A program made the translations under genes and the position numbers. A DNA stretch of 64,000 bases from Pseudomonas sp. 14P_8.1_Bac3 (GTDB taxonomy: Bacteria > Pseudomonadota > Gammaproteobacteria > Pseudomonadales > Pseudomonadaceae), in the NCBI RefSeq assembly GCF_025466085.1, contig NZ_JANLOD010000065.1:62001-126000 (forward strand), in the 5' to 3' direction. Below the pieces are notes generated by a model, which saw nothing but the letters and a program-made list of their open reading frames with translations, was not told the DNA's origin and made no database searches. Numbering within the stretch: the stretch's first letter is position 1; each line of letters starts with the position of its first letter. Below are positions 8,088-17,318 of this stretch, piece after piece.

Positions 8088-10742
8088 ATGGGCGAACTGG
8101 CCAAAGAAATCCTCCCGGTCAATATCGAAGACGAGCTGAAGCAGTCCTACCTCGACTACGCGATGAGCGTAATTGTCGGGCGGGCACTGCCGGATGCGCG
8201 CGATGGCTTGAAGCCCGTGCACCGGCGTGTGCTGTTCGCGATGAGCGAGCTGGGCAACGACTTCAACAAGCCGTACAAGAAATCTGCCCGTGTTGTCGGT
8301 GACGTGATCGGTAAGTATCACCCGCACGGTGATACCGCGGTGTACGACACCATCGTTCGGATGGCTCAGCCATTCTCGCTGCGCTACCTGCTGGTAGACG
8401 GTCAGGGCAACTTCGGTTCGGTGGACGGCGACAACGCCGCGGCCATGCGATACACCGAAGTGCGCATGACCAAGCTGGCGCACGAGCTGCTGGCCGACCT
8501 GCACAAGGAAACCGTGGACTGGGTGCCGAACTACGACGGCACCGAAATGATCCCCGCGGTCATGCCGACCCGTATCCCTAACCTGCTGGTCAACGGCTCC
8601 AGCGGTATCGCCGTGGGCATGGCGACCAACATTCCGCCGCACAACCTCGGTGAAGTCATCGACGGTTGCCTGGCGCTCATCGACAACCCCGAGTTGACCA
8701 TCGATGAGCTGATGCAATACATCCCCGGTCCGGACTTCCCGACCGCCGCGATCATCAACGGTCGTGCCGGCATCATCGAAGCCTATCGCACCGGTCGCGG
8801 GCGCATTTACATGCGCGCCCGCTCAATGATCGAAGACATCGACAAGGTCGGTGGTCGCCAGCAGATCGTCATCACCGAACTTCCTTACCAGCTGAACAAG
8901 GCCCGCCTGATCGAGAAGATCGCCGAGCTGGTCAAAGAGAAGAAGCTGGAAGGCATCACCGAGCTGCGTGACGAGTCCGACAAGGACGGTATGCGCGTCG
9001 TGATCGAGCTGCGCCGTGGCGAAGTGCCTGAGGTGATCCTCAACAACCTCTACGCCCAGACCCAGCTGCAAGCGGTGTTCGGCATCAACATCGTTGCGCT
9101 GATCGACGGTCGTCCGCGGATCCTCAACCTCAAGGACCTGCTGGAAGCCTTCGTTCGTCACCGTCGCGAAGTAGTGACCCGTCGTACCGTGTTCGAACTG
9201 CGTAAAGCCCGCGAGCGTGGTCACATCCTTGAAGGTCAAGCGGTCGCCCTGTCGAACATCGACCCGGTCATCGCCCTGATCAAGGCCTCGCCAACCCCGT
9301 CAGAAGCCAAGGAAGCGCTGATCAGCACGCCTTGGGAGTCCTCGGCGGTGGTCGCGATGGTCGAACGTGCCGGTGCCGACTCGTGCCGTCCAGAAAACCT
9401 CGACCCGCAATACGGCCTGCGCGAAGGCAAGTACTTCCTGTCGCCGGAGCAGGCGCAAGCCATTCTGGAACTGCGCCTGCACCGCCTGACCGGTCTGGAA
9501 CATGAAAAGCTGCTGGCCGAGTATCAAGAGATCCTCAACCAGATCGGCGAGCTGATCCGCATCCTCAACAGCGCCACGCGCCTGATGGAAGTGATCCGCG
9601 AAGAGCTGGAAGTGATCCGCGCCGAATACGGCGACGTGCGCCGCACCGAAATTCTCGATGCCCGTCTCGACCTGACCCTGGGTGACATGATCCCGGAAGA
9701 AGAGCGCGTCGTGACCATCTCCCACAGTGGCTATGCCAAGACCCAGCCTCTGGCTGCGTACCAGGCTCAGCGTCGTGGCGGCAAAGGCAAATCGGCTACC
9801 GGCGTCAAGGATGAGGACTACATCGCTCACCTGCTGGTCGCCAACAGCCACACCACGCTGCTGCTGTTCTCCAGCAAGGGCAAGGTGTACTGGCTGAAAA
9901 CCTACGAAATTCCGGAAGCGTCCCGCGCGGCCCGTGGTCGTCCGCTGGTCAACCTGTTGCCGCTGGACAGTGATGAATACATCACCACCATGCTGCCGGT
10001 CGAGGAGTACACCGAAGGTCACTTCATCTTCATGGCGACTGCCAAAGGCACCGTGAAGAAGACCCCGCTGGAATCCTTCAGCCGTCAACGCAGCGTCGGC
10101 CTGATCGCGCTGGAGCTCGACGAAGGCGACGTATTGATCAGCGCGGCCATCACCGATGGCGATCGCGAAGTCATGCTGTTCTCCGACGGCGGCAAGGTCA
10201 CGCGCTTCAAGGAAACCGACGTCCGCGCCATGGGCCGTACCGCTCGCGGTGTCCGCGGCATGCGCCTGCCGGAAGGCCAGAAGCTGATTTCCATGCTGAT
10301 CCCGGAAGAAGGCAGCGAAATCCTCACTGCTTCGGCCCGCGGTTTCGGCAAGCGTACGGCGATCACCGAGTTCCCAGAGTACAAACGTGGCGGTCAGGGC
10401 GTGATCGCCATGGTCAGCAACGACCGTAACGGCCGTCTGGTCGGCGCGGTGCAGGTGCTCGACGGCGAGGAAATCATGCTGATTTCCGACCAGGGGACGT
10501 TGGTCCGTACCCGTGTCGACGAAGTTTCCAGCCTGGGCCGTAACACCCAGGGCGTAACCTTGATCAAGCTGGCTAGCGATGAAACGCTGGTAGGCCTGGA
10601 ACGGGTTCAGGAACCGTCGGAAGTCGAAGGCGAAGAGCTTGAAGGTGAAGAGAGTGCGGTATTCGACGGCGAAGTCGTGATCGACGACGTGGTTGAAGAC
10701 CAGCAACTCGACGCCGCCGCTGACGAAGAGCCGCAGGAATAA
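8088..10742 (+). CDS. gyrA: DNA gyrase subunit A
   Basis: An 884-residue type II topoisomerase subunit that introduces negative supercoils together with GyrB. The catalytic tyrosine is Tyr122 (codon at 8451). The quinolone-resistance region reads Gly-Asp-Thr83-Ala-Val-Tyr-Asp87, the wild-type state for pseudomonads, with no sign of the common resistance changes at these two positions. The GyrA-box Gln-Arg-Arg-Gly-Gly-Lys-Gly opens the C-terminal beta-pinwheel domain, and the protein ends in a strongly acidic tail. It precedes serC with a terminator and a REP doublet between. Confidence 0.98.
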   Translation: MGELAKEILPVNIEDELKQSYLDYAMSVIVGRALPDARDGLKPVHRRVLFAMSELGNDFNKPYKKSARVVGDVIGKYHPHGDTAVYDTIVRMAQPFSLRYLLVDGQGNFGSVDGDNAAAMRYTEVRMTKLAHELLADLHKETVDWVPNYDGTEMIPAVMPTRIPNLLVNGSSGIAVGMATNIPPHNLGEVIDGCLALIDNPELTIDELMQYIPGPDFPTAAIINGRAGIIEAYRTGRGRIYMRARSMIEDIDKVGGRQQIVITELPYQLNKARLIEKIAELVKEKKLEGITELRDESDKDGMRVVIELRRGEVPEVILNNLYAQTQLQAVFGINIVALIDGRPRILNLKDLLEAFVRHRREVVTRRTVFELRKARERGHILEGQAVALSNIDPVIALIKASPTPSEAKEALISTPWESSAVVAMVERAGADSCRPENLDPQYGLREGKYFLSPEQAQAILELRLHRLTGLEHEKLLAEYQEILNQIGELIRILNSATRLMEVIREELEVIRAEYGDVRRTEILDARLDLTLGDMIPEEERVVTISHSGYAKTQPLAAYQAQRRGGKGKSATGVKDEDYIAHLLVANSHTTLLLFSSKGKVYWLKTYEIPEASRAARGRPLVNLLPLDSDEYITTMLPVEEYTEGHFIFMATAKGTVKKTPLESFSRQRSVGLIALELDEGDVLISAAITDGDREVMLFSDGGKVTRFKETDVRAMGRTARGVRGMRLPEGQKLISMLIPEEGSEILTASARGFGKRTAITEFPEYKRGGQGVIAMVSNDRNGRLVGAVQVLDGEEIMLISDQGTLVRTRVDEVSSLGRNTQGVTLIKLASDETLVGLERVQEPSEVEGEELEGEESAVFDGEVVIDDVVEDQQLDAAADEEPQE

Positions 10743-10744
10743 GC

Positions 10745-10790
10745 GGGCAAACAGGGGGCGGATGAAAATTCGCCCCCTTGTTGTTTGCCC
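10745..10790 (+). terminator. Probable gyrA terminator hairpin
   Basis: A long inverted repeat directly after the gyrA stop. GGGCAAACA plus GGGGGCG pairs with CGCCCCC plus TTGTTTGCCC around a ten-base AT-rich loop. No long T-run follows, so it may act partly as a 3'-end stabiliser. Confidence 0.7.
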
Positions 10791-10823
10791 CTTAAGAAAA
10801 TTTCGAAACCCACGACGATCCCT

Positions 10824-10913
10824 TGTGGGAGCGGGCTTGCTCGCGAAGGCTGACTGACATTCACTATAGATGTCGCCTGTCACCCCGCTTTCGCGAGCAA
10901 GCCCGCTCCCACA
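10824..10913. repeat. REP doublet (REPIN) between gyrA and serC
   Basis: TGTGGGAGCGGGCTTGCTCG at 10824 is mirrored by its reverse complement ending at 10913, with about 35 bases between. This is the most common Pseudomonas REP variant. Confidence 0.85.
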
Positions 10914-10974
10914 TGAGGTCTGAGTCGACTGATTATTTATTGCGTGATACCACCAAATCAGAGCGAGATTGGAT

Positions 10975-12060
10975 GTGAGCAAGAGAGCCTATAACTTCTG
11001 TGCCGGTCCTGCGGCACTTCCCGAAGCTGTCCTGCAACGTGCCCAGGGTGAACTCCTGGATTGGCACGGCAAGGGCCTCTCGGTCATGGAAATGAGCCAT
11101 CGCAGCGATGAGTTCGTGTCCATTGCGACCAAGGCCGAGCAGGATCTGCGTGATCTGCTGAATATCCCCTCGAACTACAAGGTGCTGTTCCTGCAAGGTG
11201 GCGCCAGCCAGCAATTTGCTCAGATCCCTCTGAACCTGTTGCCGGAAAGCGGCACCGCGGACTATATCGACACCGGTATCTGGTCGCAGAAAGCCATCGA
11301 AGAAGCGTCGCGCTACGGCCACGTCAATGTTGCCGCCACCGCCAAGCCTTACGACTATTTCGCGATTCCCGGTCAGAACGAATGGAAGCTGTCGAAAGAC
11401 GCGGCCTACGTTCACTATGCACCGAACGAAACCATCGGCGGCCTGGAATTCCAGTGGATTCCGGAGACCGGTGACGTTCCGCTGGTCGCCGACATGTCCT
11501 CGGACATCCTCTCGCGTCCCGTCGATATTTCGCGCTTTGGCATGATCTACGCCGGCGCCCAGAAAAACATCGGCCCGAGCGGCATCGTCGTCAACATCGT
11601 GCGTGAAGACTTGCTCGGCAAGGCCCGCTCACTGTGCCCGACCATGCTCAACTACAAGGTCGCGGCCGATAACGGCTCGATGTACAACACCCCGCCCACC
11701 CTGGCCTGGTACTTGTCCGGCCTGGTGTTCGAATGGCTGAAAGAGCAGGGCGGCGTCGAAGCCATCGGCAAGCTCAACGAAGTGAAACAGCGCACGCTGT
11801 ACGACTTCATTGATGCCAGCGGCTTGTACAGCAACCCGATCAACAAGTCCGACCGCTCGTGGATGAACGTCCCATTCCGCCTGGCGGATGATCGTCTGGA
11901 CAAGCCGTTCCTGGCCGGTGCCGACGAACGCGGCCTGCTGAACCTCAAGGGGCACCGGTCCGTGGGTGGCATGCGCGCCTCCATCTATAACGCCGTCGAC
12001 ATCGTTGCGGTCAACGCACTGGTTTCGTACATGGCAGAGTTCGAGAAGGAACACGGCTAA
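10975..12060 (+). CDS. serC: Phosphoserine aminotransferase SerC
   Basis: A 361-residue class V PLP aminotransferase. It makes 3-phosphoserine for serine and acts on the 4-phosphohydroxythreonine precursor in vitamin B6 synthesis. The PLP lysine is Lys197 in Gly-Ala-Gln-Lys-Asn-Ile-Gly (codon at 11563). The start chosen is the GTG at 10975, which gives the family N-terminus Met-Ser-Lys-Arg-Ala-Tyr-Asn-Phe. Its stop overlaps the pheA start by one base (TAATG). It heads the serC-pheA-hisC-tyrA/aroA-cmk-rpsA group, a conserved arrangement in pseudomonads. Confidence 0.96.
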   Translation: MSKRAYNFCAGPAALPEAVLQRAQGELLDWHGKGLSVMEMSHRSDEFVSIATKAEQDLRDLLNIPSNYKVLFLQGGASQQFAQIPLNLLPESGTADYIDTGIWSQKAIEEASRYGHVNVAATAKPYDYFAIPGQNEWKLSKDAAYVHYAPNETIGGLEFQWIPETGDVPLVADMSSDILSRPVDISRFGMIYAGAQKNIGPSGIVVNIVREDLLGKARSLCPTMLNYKVAADNGSMYNTPPTLAWYLSGLVFEWLKEQGGVEAIGKLNEVKQRTLYDFIDASGLYSNPINKSDRSWMNVPFRLADDRLDKPFLAGADERGLLNLKGHRSVGGMRASIYNAVDIVAVNALVSYMAEFEKEHG

Positions 12061-13154
12061 TGTCTGAGCAAGAACTCAAGGCACTGCGGGTTCGCATTGA
12101 CGCCCTCGACACCAAGGTCCTGGAGCTGATCAGCGAGCGCGCACGCTGCGCCCAGGAAGTTGCGCGAGTAAAGATGGCCTCGCTGGCCGAAGGCGAAGTG
12201 CCGGTGTTCTATCGTCCTGAGCGCGAAGCTCAGGTGCTCAAGCGCGTGATGGAGCGCAACCAGGGACCGCTGGGCAACGAAGAAATGGCGCGGCTGTTCC
12301 GCGAAATCATGTCCTCGTGCCTGGCCCTCGAGCAACCGCTGAAAGTGGCTTACCTCGGTCCTGAAGGTACTTTTACCCAAGCGGCGGCGATGAAGCACTT
12401 TGGCCACGCCGTGATCAGCAAGCCGATGGCGGCGATCGACGAAGTGTTCCGCGAAGTGGCGGCCGGTGCGGTGAATTTTGGCGTGGTCCCGGTGGAAAAC
12501 TCCACCGAGGGCGCGGTCAATCACACCCTCGACAGCTTTCTTGAACACGACATGGTCATCTGTGGCGAAGTCGAGTTGCGGATTCACCACCACCTGTTGG
12601 TCGGTGAAAATACCAAGACTGACAGCATCAGCCGCATCTACTCCCATGCGCAGTCGCTGGCCCAGTGCCGCAAGTGGCTGGACGCACACTACCCGAATGT
12701 CGAGCGCGTGGCGGTGTCGAGCAACGCCGAAGCGGCCAAGCGGGTCAAGGGCGAGTGGAATTCGGCAGCGATTGCCGGCGACATGGCCGCAGGCTTGTAC
12801 GGGCTGACCCGTCTGGCCGAGAAAATCGAGGATCGCCCGGACAACTCCACGCGATTCCTGATGATCGGCAGCCAGGAAGTCCCGCCGACTGGCGACGACA
12901 AGACCTCGATCATCGTGTCCATGAGCAACAAACCGGGTGCGCTGCATGAGTTGCTGGTGCCGTTCCATGACAATGGCATCGACCTGACGCGCATCGAGAC
13001 GCGTCCTTCGCGCAGTGGTAAATGGACTTACGTGTTCTTTATCGACTTCGTCGGCCACCACCGCGACCCGCTGGTCAAAGGTGTGCTGGAAAAAATCAGT
13101 CAGGAAGCAGTGGCACTTAAAGTGTTGGGTTCCTACCCGAAAGCAGTCCTCTAA
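12060..13154 (+). CDS. pheA: Bifunctional chorismate mutase / prephenate dehydratase
   Basis: A 364-residue P-protein converting chorismate to prephenate and then to phenylpyruvate. The chorismate mutase domain fills roughly residues 1-90 (AroQ type). Prephenate dehydratase follows from about residue 95 (Tyr-Leu-Gly-Pro-Glu-Gly-Thr) and includes the Thr-Arg-Phe catalytic block. A C-terminal ACT domain from about residue 275 carries Glu-Thr-Arg-Pro-Ser for phenylalanine feedback. It is translationally coupled to serC and lies ten bases before hisC. Confidence 0.97.
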   Translation: MSEQELKALRVRIDALDTKVLELISERARCAQEVARVKMASLAEGEVPVFYRPEREAQVLKRVMERNQGPLGNEEMARLFREIMSSCLALEQPLKVAYLGPEGTFTQAAAMKHFGHAVISKPMAAIDEVFREVAAGAVNFGVVPVENSTEGAVNHTLDSFLEHDMVICGEVELRIHHHLLVGENTKTDSISRIYSHAQSLAQCRKWLDAHYPNVERVAVSSNAEAAKRVKGEWNSAAIAGDMAAGLYGLTRLAEKIEDRPDNSTRFLMIGSQEVPPTGDDKTSIIVSMSNKPGALHELLVPFHDNGIDLTRIETRPSRSGKWTYVFFIDFVGHHRDPLVKGVLEKISQEAVALKVLGSYPKAVL

Positions 13155-13164
13155 GGGGTAGCAA

Positions 13165-14277
13165 ATGAGTGGCAACTTCCTCGCTCTGGCACAGCCGGGC
13201 GTGCAACAACTTTCGCCTTACGTTCCAGGCAAGCCTGTGGACGAACTGGCGCGGGAGCTGGACATCGATCCGGCGAGCATCGTCAAACTGGCGAGCAACG
13301 AAAACCCTTTGGGCGCCAGTCCAAAGGCGTTGGCCGCGATTCGTGAAGAATTGGCCGAGCTGACCCGATATCCGGACGGCAACGGTTTTGCGCTCAAGAC
13401 CTTGCTGGCCGACCAATGCCGCGTCGAGCTGAATCAGGTGACCCTGGGCAACGGCTCCAACGACATCCTGGAGCTGGTCGCGCGCGCCTATCTGGCGCCG
13501 GGCCTGAACGCGGTGTTCAGCGAGCACGCGTTTGCGGTCTACCCGATCGTCACCCAGGCCGTTGGTGCTACCGCCAAGGTGATTCCGGCCAAAGACTGGG
13601 GGCATGACCTGTCAGCCATGCTGGCGGCGATCGACGCCGACACCCGCGTGGTCTTCATCGCCAATCCGAACAACCCGACCGGGACCTGGTTCGGTGCCGA
13701 AGCGCTGGACGAATTCCTGCAGGACGTGCCGGAGCACGTGCTGGTGGTGCTGGACGAGGCCTACATCGAATACGCCGAAGGCAGCGATTTGCCGGACGGT
13801 CTCGATTACCTGGCGGCGTATCCCAACCTGCTGGTGTCGCGCACATTCTCCAAGGCCTATGGCCTGGCGGCGTTGCGAGTCGGTTACGGCCTGTCCACTG
13901 CGGTGGTGGCCGATGTGCTGAACCGCGTGCGTCAGCCGTTCAACGTCAACAGCCTGGCCCTGGCGGCTGCGTGCGCTGCCTTGCAGGACGCCGAGTACCT
14001 GGCTGAAAGCCGTCGCCTCAACGAAGCCGGCATGCAGCAGCTCGAAGCGGGTTTCCGCGAGCTGGGACTGAGCTGGATTCCGTCCAAGGGCAACTTCATC
14101 TGCGTCGATCTGGGCCGTGTCGCGGCGCCGGTCTTCCAGGGATTGCTGCGCGAAGGCGTGATCGTGCGTCCGGTGGCCAACTACGGCATGCCGGACCACT
14201 TGCGCATCACCATCGGTCTGCCGACGGAAAACAGCCGCTTCCTCGAGGCGCTGACCAAGGTTCTGGCTCGTGGTTGA
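13165..14277 (+). CDS. hisC: Histidinol-phosphate / aromatic aminotransferase
   Basis: A 370-residue class I/II PLP aminotransferase, with PLP lysine Lys230 in Ser-Arg-Thr-Phe-Ser-Lys-Ala-Tyr-Gly (codon at 13852). The HisC family transaminates imidazole-acetol phosphate in histidine synthesis. The copy placed between pheA and tyrA in pseudomonads (hisC2) is thought to serve aromatic amino acids as well, which the operon supports. It overlaps the start of tyrA-aroA by eight bases. Confidence 0.93.
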   Translation: MSGNFLALAQPGVQQLSPYVPGKPVDELARELDIDPASIVKLASNENPLGASPKALAAIREELAELTRYPDGNGFALKTLLADQCRVELNQVTLGNGSNDILELVARAYLAPGLNAVFSEHAFAVYPIVTQAVGATAKVIPAKDWGHDLSAMLAAIDADTRVVFIANPNNPTGTWFGAEALDEFLQDVPEHVLVVLDEAYIEYAEGSDLPDGLDYLAAYPNLLVSRTFSKAYGLAALRVGYGLSTAVVADVLNRVRQPFNVNSLALAAACAALQDAEYLAESRRLNEAGMQQLEAGFRELGLSWIPSKGNFICVDLGRVAAPVFQGLLREGVIVRPVANYGMPDHLRITIGLPTENSRFLEALTKVLARG

Positions 14278-16513
14278 TGTCACTCCGTTGCAATCTGCTG
14301 AACCTATGATCGGTCGCCTGGTGGTGGTCGGTCTGGGGTTGATCGGCGGTTCGTTCGCCAAGGGTTTGCGTGAGCGTGGCCTGTGCCGCGAAGTAGTCGG
14401 TGTCGATCTCGACCCGCAATCGCGCAAGCTTGCGGTGGAGCTGGGCGTGGTCGATCGTTGCGAAGAAGACCTGGTGGCTGCTTGCGAGGGCGCCGACGTG
14501 ATTCAGCTGGCCGTGCCGATCCTGGCCATGGAAAAGATGCTGGCGCGGTTGGCTGCGATGAATTTGGGCTCGGCGATTTTGACCGACGTCGGCAGCGCCA
14601 AGGGCAATGTGGTGCGTGCGGCGACCGACGCGTTTGGCGGCATGCCGCCGCGTTTCGTCCCGGGCCATCCGATTGCCGGTTCCGAGCAGAGCGGGGTGGA
14701 AGCCTCGAATGCCGAGCTGTTCCGTCGCCATAAAGTGATTCTGACGCCGCTGGATCAGACCGATCCGGCCGCGCTGGCCGTGGTCGACCGTCTGTGGCGC
14801 GAACTGGGCGCCGATGTCGAGCACATGCAGGTCGAGCGTCACGACGAAGTGCTGGCGGCGACCAGCCATTTGCCGCACTTGCTGGCGTTCGGTTTGGTCG
14901 ATTCACTGGCCAAGCGCAATGAAAACCTTGAGATCTTCCGTTACGCTGCCGGCGGTTTTCGCGATTTCACAAGAATTGCGGGAAGCGACCCGGTCATGTG
15001 GCACGACATCTTCCTCGCCAACCGCGAAGCTGTCCTGCGCACACTCGACACATTTCGCAGCGACCTCGACGCCTTGCGCGACGCGGTCGATGCAGGGGAT
15101 GGGCACCAATTGTTGGGCGTATTCACTCGCGCCCGGGTTGCCCGCGAACATTTCAGTAAAATCCTGGCCCGCCGGGCTTATGTGGACGCTATGAACTCCA
15201 ACGACCTGATTTTCCTGGGACAACCGGGTGGCCGCCTGACTGGGCGGATTCGTGTACCGGGCGACAAATCGATTTCCCACCGTTCGATCATGCTTGGCTC
15301 CCTGGCTGAAGGCGTCACCGAGGTCGAAGGCTTCCTCGAAGGCGAAGACGCCCTGGCGACCTTGCAGGCCTTCCGTGACATGGGTGTCGTGATCGAAGGT
15401 CCGCACCACGGGCGTGTGACCATCCATGGCGTCGGCCTGCATGGCCTGAAGCCTGCGCCGGGCCCGATCTATCTGGGCAACTCCGGCACGTCGATGCGCC
15501 TGCTGTCCGGCCTGTTGGCCGCGCAGGACTTCGACAGCACCCTGACCGGTGATGCCTCGCTGTCCAAACGCCCGATGAACCGCGTGGCCAACCCGCTGCG
15601 GGAAATGGGCGCCGTGATCGAGACCGCTGCAGAAGGTCGTCCGCCGATGACCATTCGTGGCGGCAACACGCTCAAAGGCCTGACGTACACCATGCCGATG
15701 GCCAGCGCCCAGGTTAAATCGTGCCTGCTGCTGGCCGGTCTGTATGCCGAAGGCAAGACCACCGTCACCGAACCGGCACCGACTCGCGACCACACCGAGC
15801 GCATGCTGCGCGGCTTCGGCTACCCGGTCAGCGTCAATGGCGCCACGGCGTCGGTCGAGTCCGGCCACAAGCTGACCGCGACCCACATTGAAGTGCCGGG
15901 CGATATTTCGTCGTCCGCGTTCTTCCTGGTGGCCGCGTCGATCGCCGAAGGGTCCGAGCTGGTGCTGGAACACGTCGGCATCAACCCGACCCGTACCGGC
16001 GTGATCGACATCCTGCGTTTGATGGGCGCTGACATCACCCTGGAAAACCAGCGTGAAGTGGGTGGCGAACCGGTTGCCGACCTGCGCGTACGGGCAGCTA
16101 AACTCAAGGGTATCGAGATTCCCGAAGCGCTGGTGCCGCTGGCCATCGACGAATTCCCGGTGCTGTTCGTGGCGGCGGCATGTGCCGAAGGGCGCACCAT
16201 CCTGCGCGGCGCTGAAGAGCTGCGAGTCAAGGAGTCGGACCGGATTCAAGTCATGGCCGACGGCTTGCTGGCGCTGGGCGTCAAATGCGAACCGACCCCG
16301 GACGGCATCATTATCGACGGCGGCCTGATCGGCGGCGGCGAAGTGCACGGCCACGGCGATCACCGGATTGCCATGGCATTCAGCGTTGCGTCGCTGCGCG
16401 CCACTGCACCGATCCGCATCCATGATTGCGCCAACGTCGCGACCTCGTTCCCGAACTTCCTGGCGCTGTGCGCTCAGGTCGGTATCCGTGTTGCACAAGA
16501 GGCTCAGTCGTGA
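14270..16513 (+). CDS. tyrA-aroA: Fused prephenate dehydrogenase / EPSP synthase
   Basis: A 747-residue fusion. The N-terminal ~300 residues are a TyrA-type prephenate/arogenate dehydrogenase with an NAD-binding Gly-Leu-Gly-Leu-Ile-Gly-Gly motif near residue 20. The rest is a complete 3-phosphoshikimate 1-carboxyvinyltransferase (AroA). It has the Pro-Gly-Asp-Lys-Ser-Ile-Ser-His-Arg segment, Gly-Asn-Ser-Gly-Thr-Ser-Met-Arg, and Arg-Val-Lys-Glu-Ser-Asp-Arg. The fusion is normal for Pseudomonas and links the last shikimate steps to tyrosine synthesis. A GTG start at 14270 overlaps hisC; the Met at 14306, just before the Rossmann motif, is an alternative. The stop overlaps cmk (GTGA). Confidence 0.96.
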   Translation: MVDVTPLQSAEPMIGRLVVVGLGLIGGSFAKGLRERGLCREVVGVDLDPQSRKLAVELGVVDRCEEDLVAACEGADVIQLAVPILAMEKMLARLAAMNLGSAILTDVGSAKGNVVRAATDAFGGMPPRFVPGHPIAGSEQSGVEASNAELFRRHKVILTPLDQTDPAALAVVDRLWRELGADVEHMQVERHDEVLAATSHLPHLLAFGLVDSLAKRNENLEIFRYAAGGFRDFTRIAGSDPVMWHDIFLANREAVLRTLDTFRSDLDALRDAVDAGDGHQLLGVFTRARVAREHFSKILARRAYVDAMNSNDLIFLGQPGGRLTGRIRVPGDKSISHRSIMLGSLAEGVTEVEGFLEGEDALATLQAFRDMGVVIEGPHHGRVTIHGVGLHGLKPAPGPIYLGNSGTSMRLLSGLLAAQDFDSTLTGDASLSKRPMNRVANPLREMGAVIETAAEGRPPMTIRGGNTLKGLTYTMPMASAQVKSCLLLAGLYAEGKTTVTEPAPTRDHTERMLRGFGYPVSVNGATASVESGHKLTATHIEVPGDISSSAFFLVAASIAEGSELVLEHVGINPTRTGVIDILRLMGADITLENQREVGGEPVADLRVRAAKLKGIEIPEALVPLAIDEFPVLFVAAACAEGRTILRGAEELRVKESDRIQVMADGLLALGVKCEPTPDGIIIDGGLIGGGEVHGHGDHRIAMAFSVASLRATAPIRIHDCANVATSFPNFLALCAQVGIRVAQEAQS

Positions 16514-17199
16514 ATATCAAGCCACCGGTCATCACCATCGACGGCCCGAGCGGTTCGGGCAAGGGCACCATCGCCGGTATTCTGGCCAAGCGCCTGGGCT
16601 GGTGCCTGCTGGATTCCGGTGCGCTTTACCGTCTGCTCGCATTTGCTGCGCGCAATCACGGGGTGGACTTGACCAATGAGGAGTCGCTGAAGCTGCTGGC
16701 GGCTCATCTGGACGTGCAGTTCGTCGGGGCGACCGAAGGTCATCCGCAGCGCATCATCCTTGAAGGTGACGATGTCACTGATGATCTGCGCAATGAACAA
16801 GTGGGTGCATGGGCTTCGCAAGTGGCGGCGTTGCCTGCCGTGCGCGACGCTCTGCTGCAGCGCCAGCGCGCCTTTCAGGAGGCACCGGGCCTGGTGGCCG
16901 ATGGTCGCGACATGGGCACCGTGGTTTTCCCGGATGCACCGCTGAAGATATTCCTCACTGCCAGTGCCGAGGAGCGTGCGCGCCGTCGATACTTGCAGTT
17001 GAAGGGCAAAGTCGATGGTGTTAGTCTGTCGAGTCTGCTAGATGAGATACGTGTCCGCGACGAGCGTGACACCCAGCGAGCGGTAGCCCCGCTCAAGCCG
17101 GCGGCTGACGCCATTCAGCTGGATTCCACGGAATTATCCATCGATCAGGTGCTGGAACGCATCATGAGCGAGATCGCACTCCGCGATATCGCCGGATGA
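16510..17199 (+). CDS. cmk: Cytidylate kinase
   Basis: A 229-residue (d)CMP kinase. The P-loop Asp-Gly-Pro-Ser-Gly-Ser-Gly-Lys-Gly-Thr is near residue 10. Downstream are Asp-Gly-Arg-Asp-Met-Gly-Thr and the Arg-Asp-X-X-Arg-Asp-Thr-Gln-Arg lid. The start chosen is the GTG at 16510, overlapping the tyrA-aroA stop; the frame is open further upstream but that part lies inside aroA. Cmk next to rpsA is conserved across many proteobacteria. Confidence 0.96.
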   Translation: MNIKPPVITIDGPSGSGKGTIAGILAKRLGWCLLDSGALYRLLAFAARNHGVDLTNEESLKLLAAHLDVQFVGATEGHPQRIILEGDDVTDDLRNEQVGAWASQVAALPAVRDALLQRQRAFQEAPGLVADGRDMGTVVFPDAPLKIFLTASAEERARRRYLQLKGKVDGVSLSSLLDEIRVRDERDTQRAVAPLKPAADAIQLDSTELSIDQVLERIMSEIALRDIAG

Positions 17200-17318
17200 C
17201 CAAGAAGTGACCCAGGGGACCAGTCATAGTCCTGCGTTGTTTCTTTAAATGAACGTAACCCACGTCGTCTGGGATGTGGAGATGGGCGTATTCTTCGCCC
17301 TTATCATCAGGAATTAAA

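Noticed and set aside
9300..10982. Long antisense frame (560 codons) over gyrA
   Set aside because: It lies on the opposite strand of a clear gyrA and has no family motif; such shadows are common in GC-rich genes.
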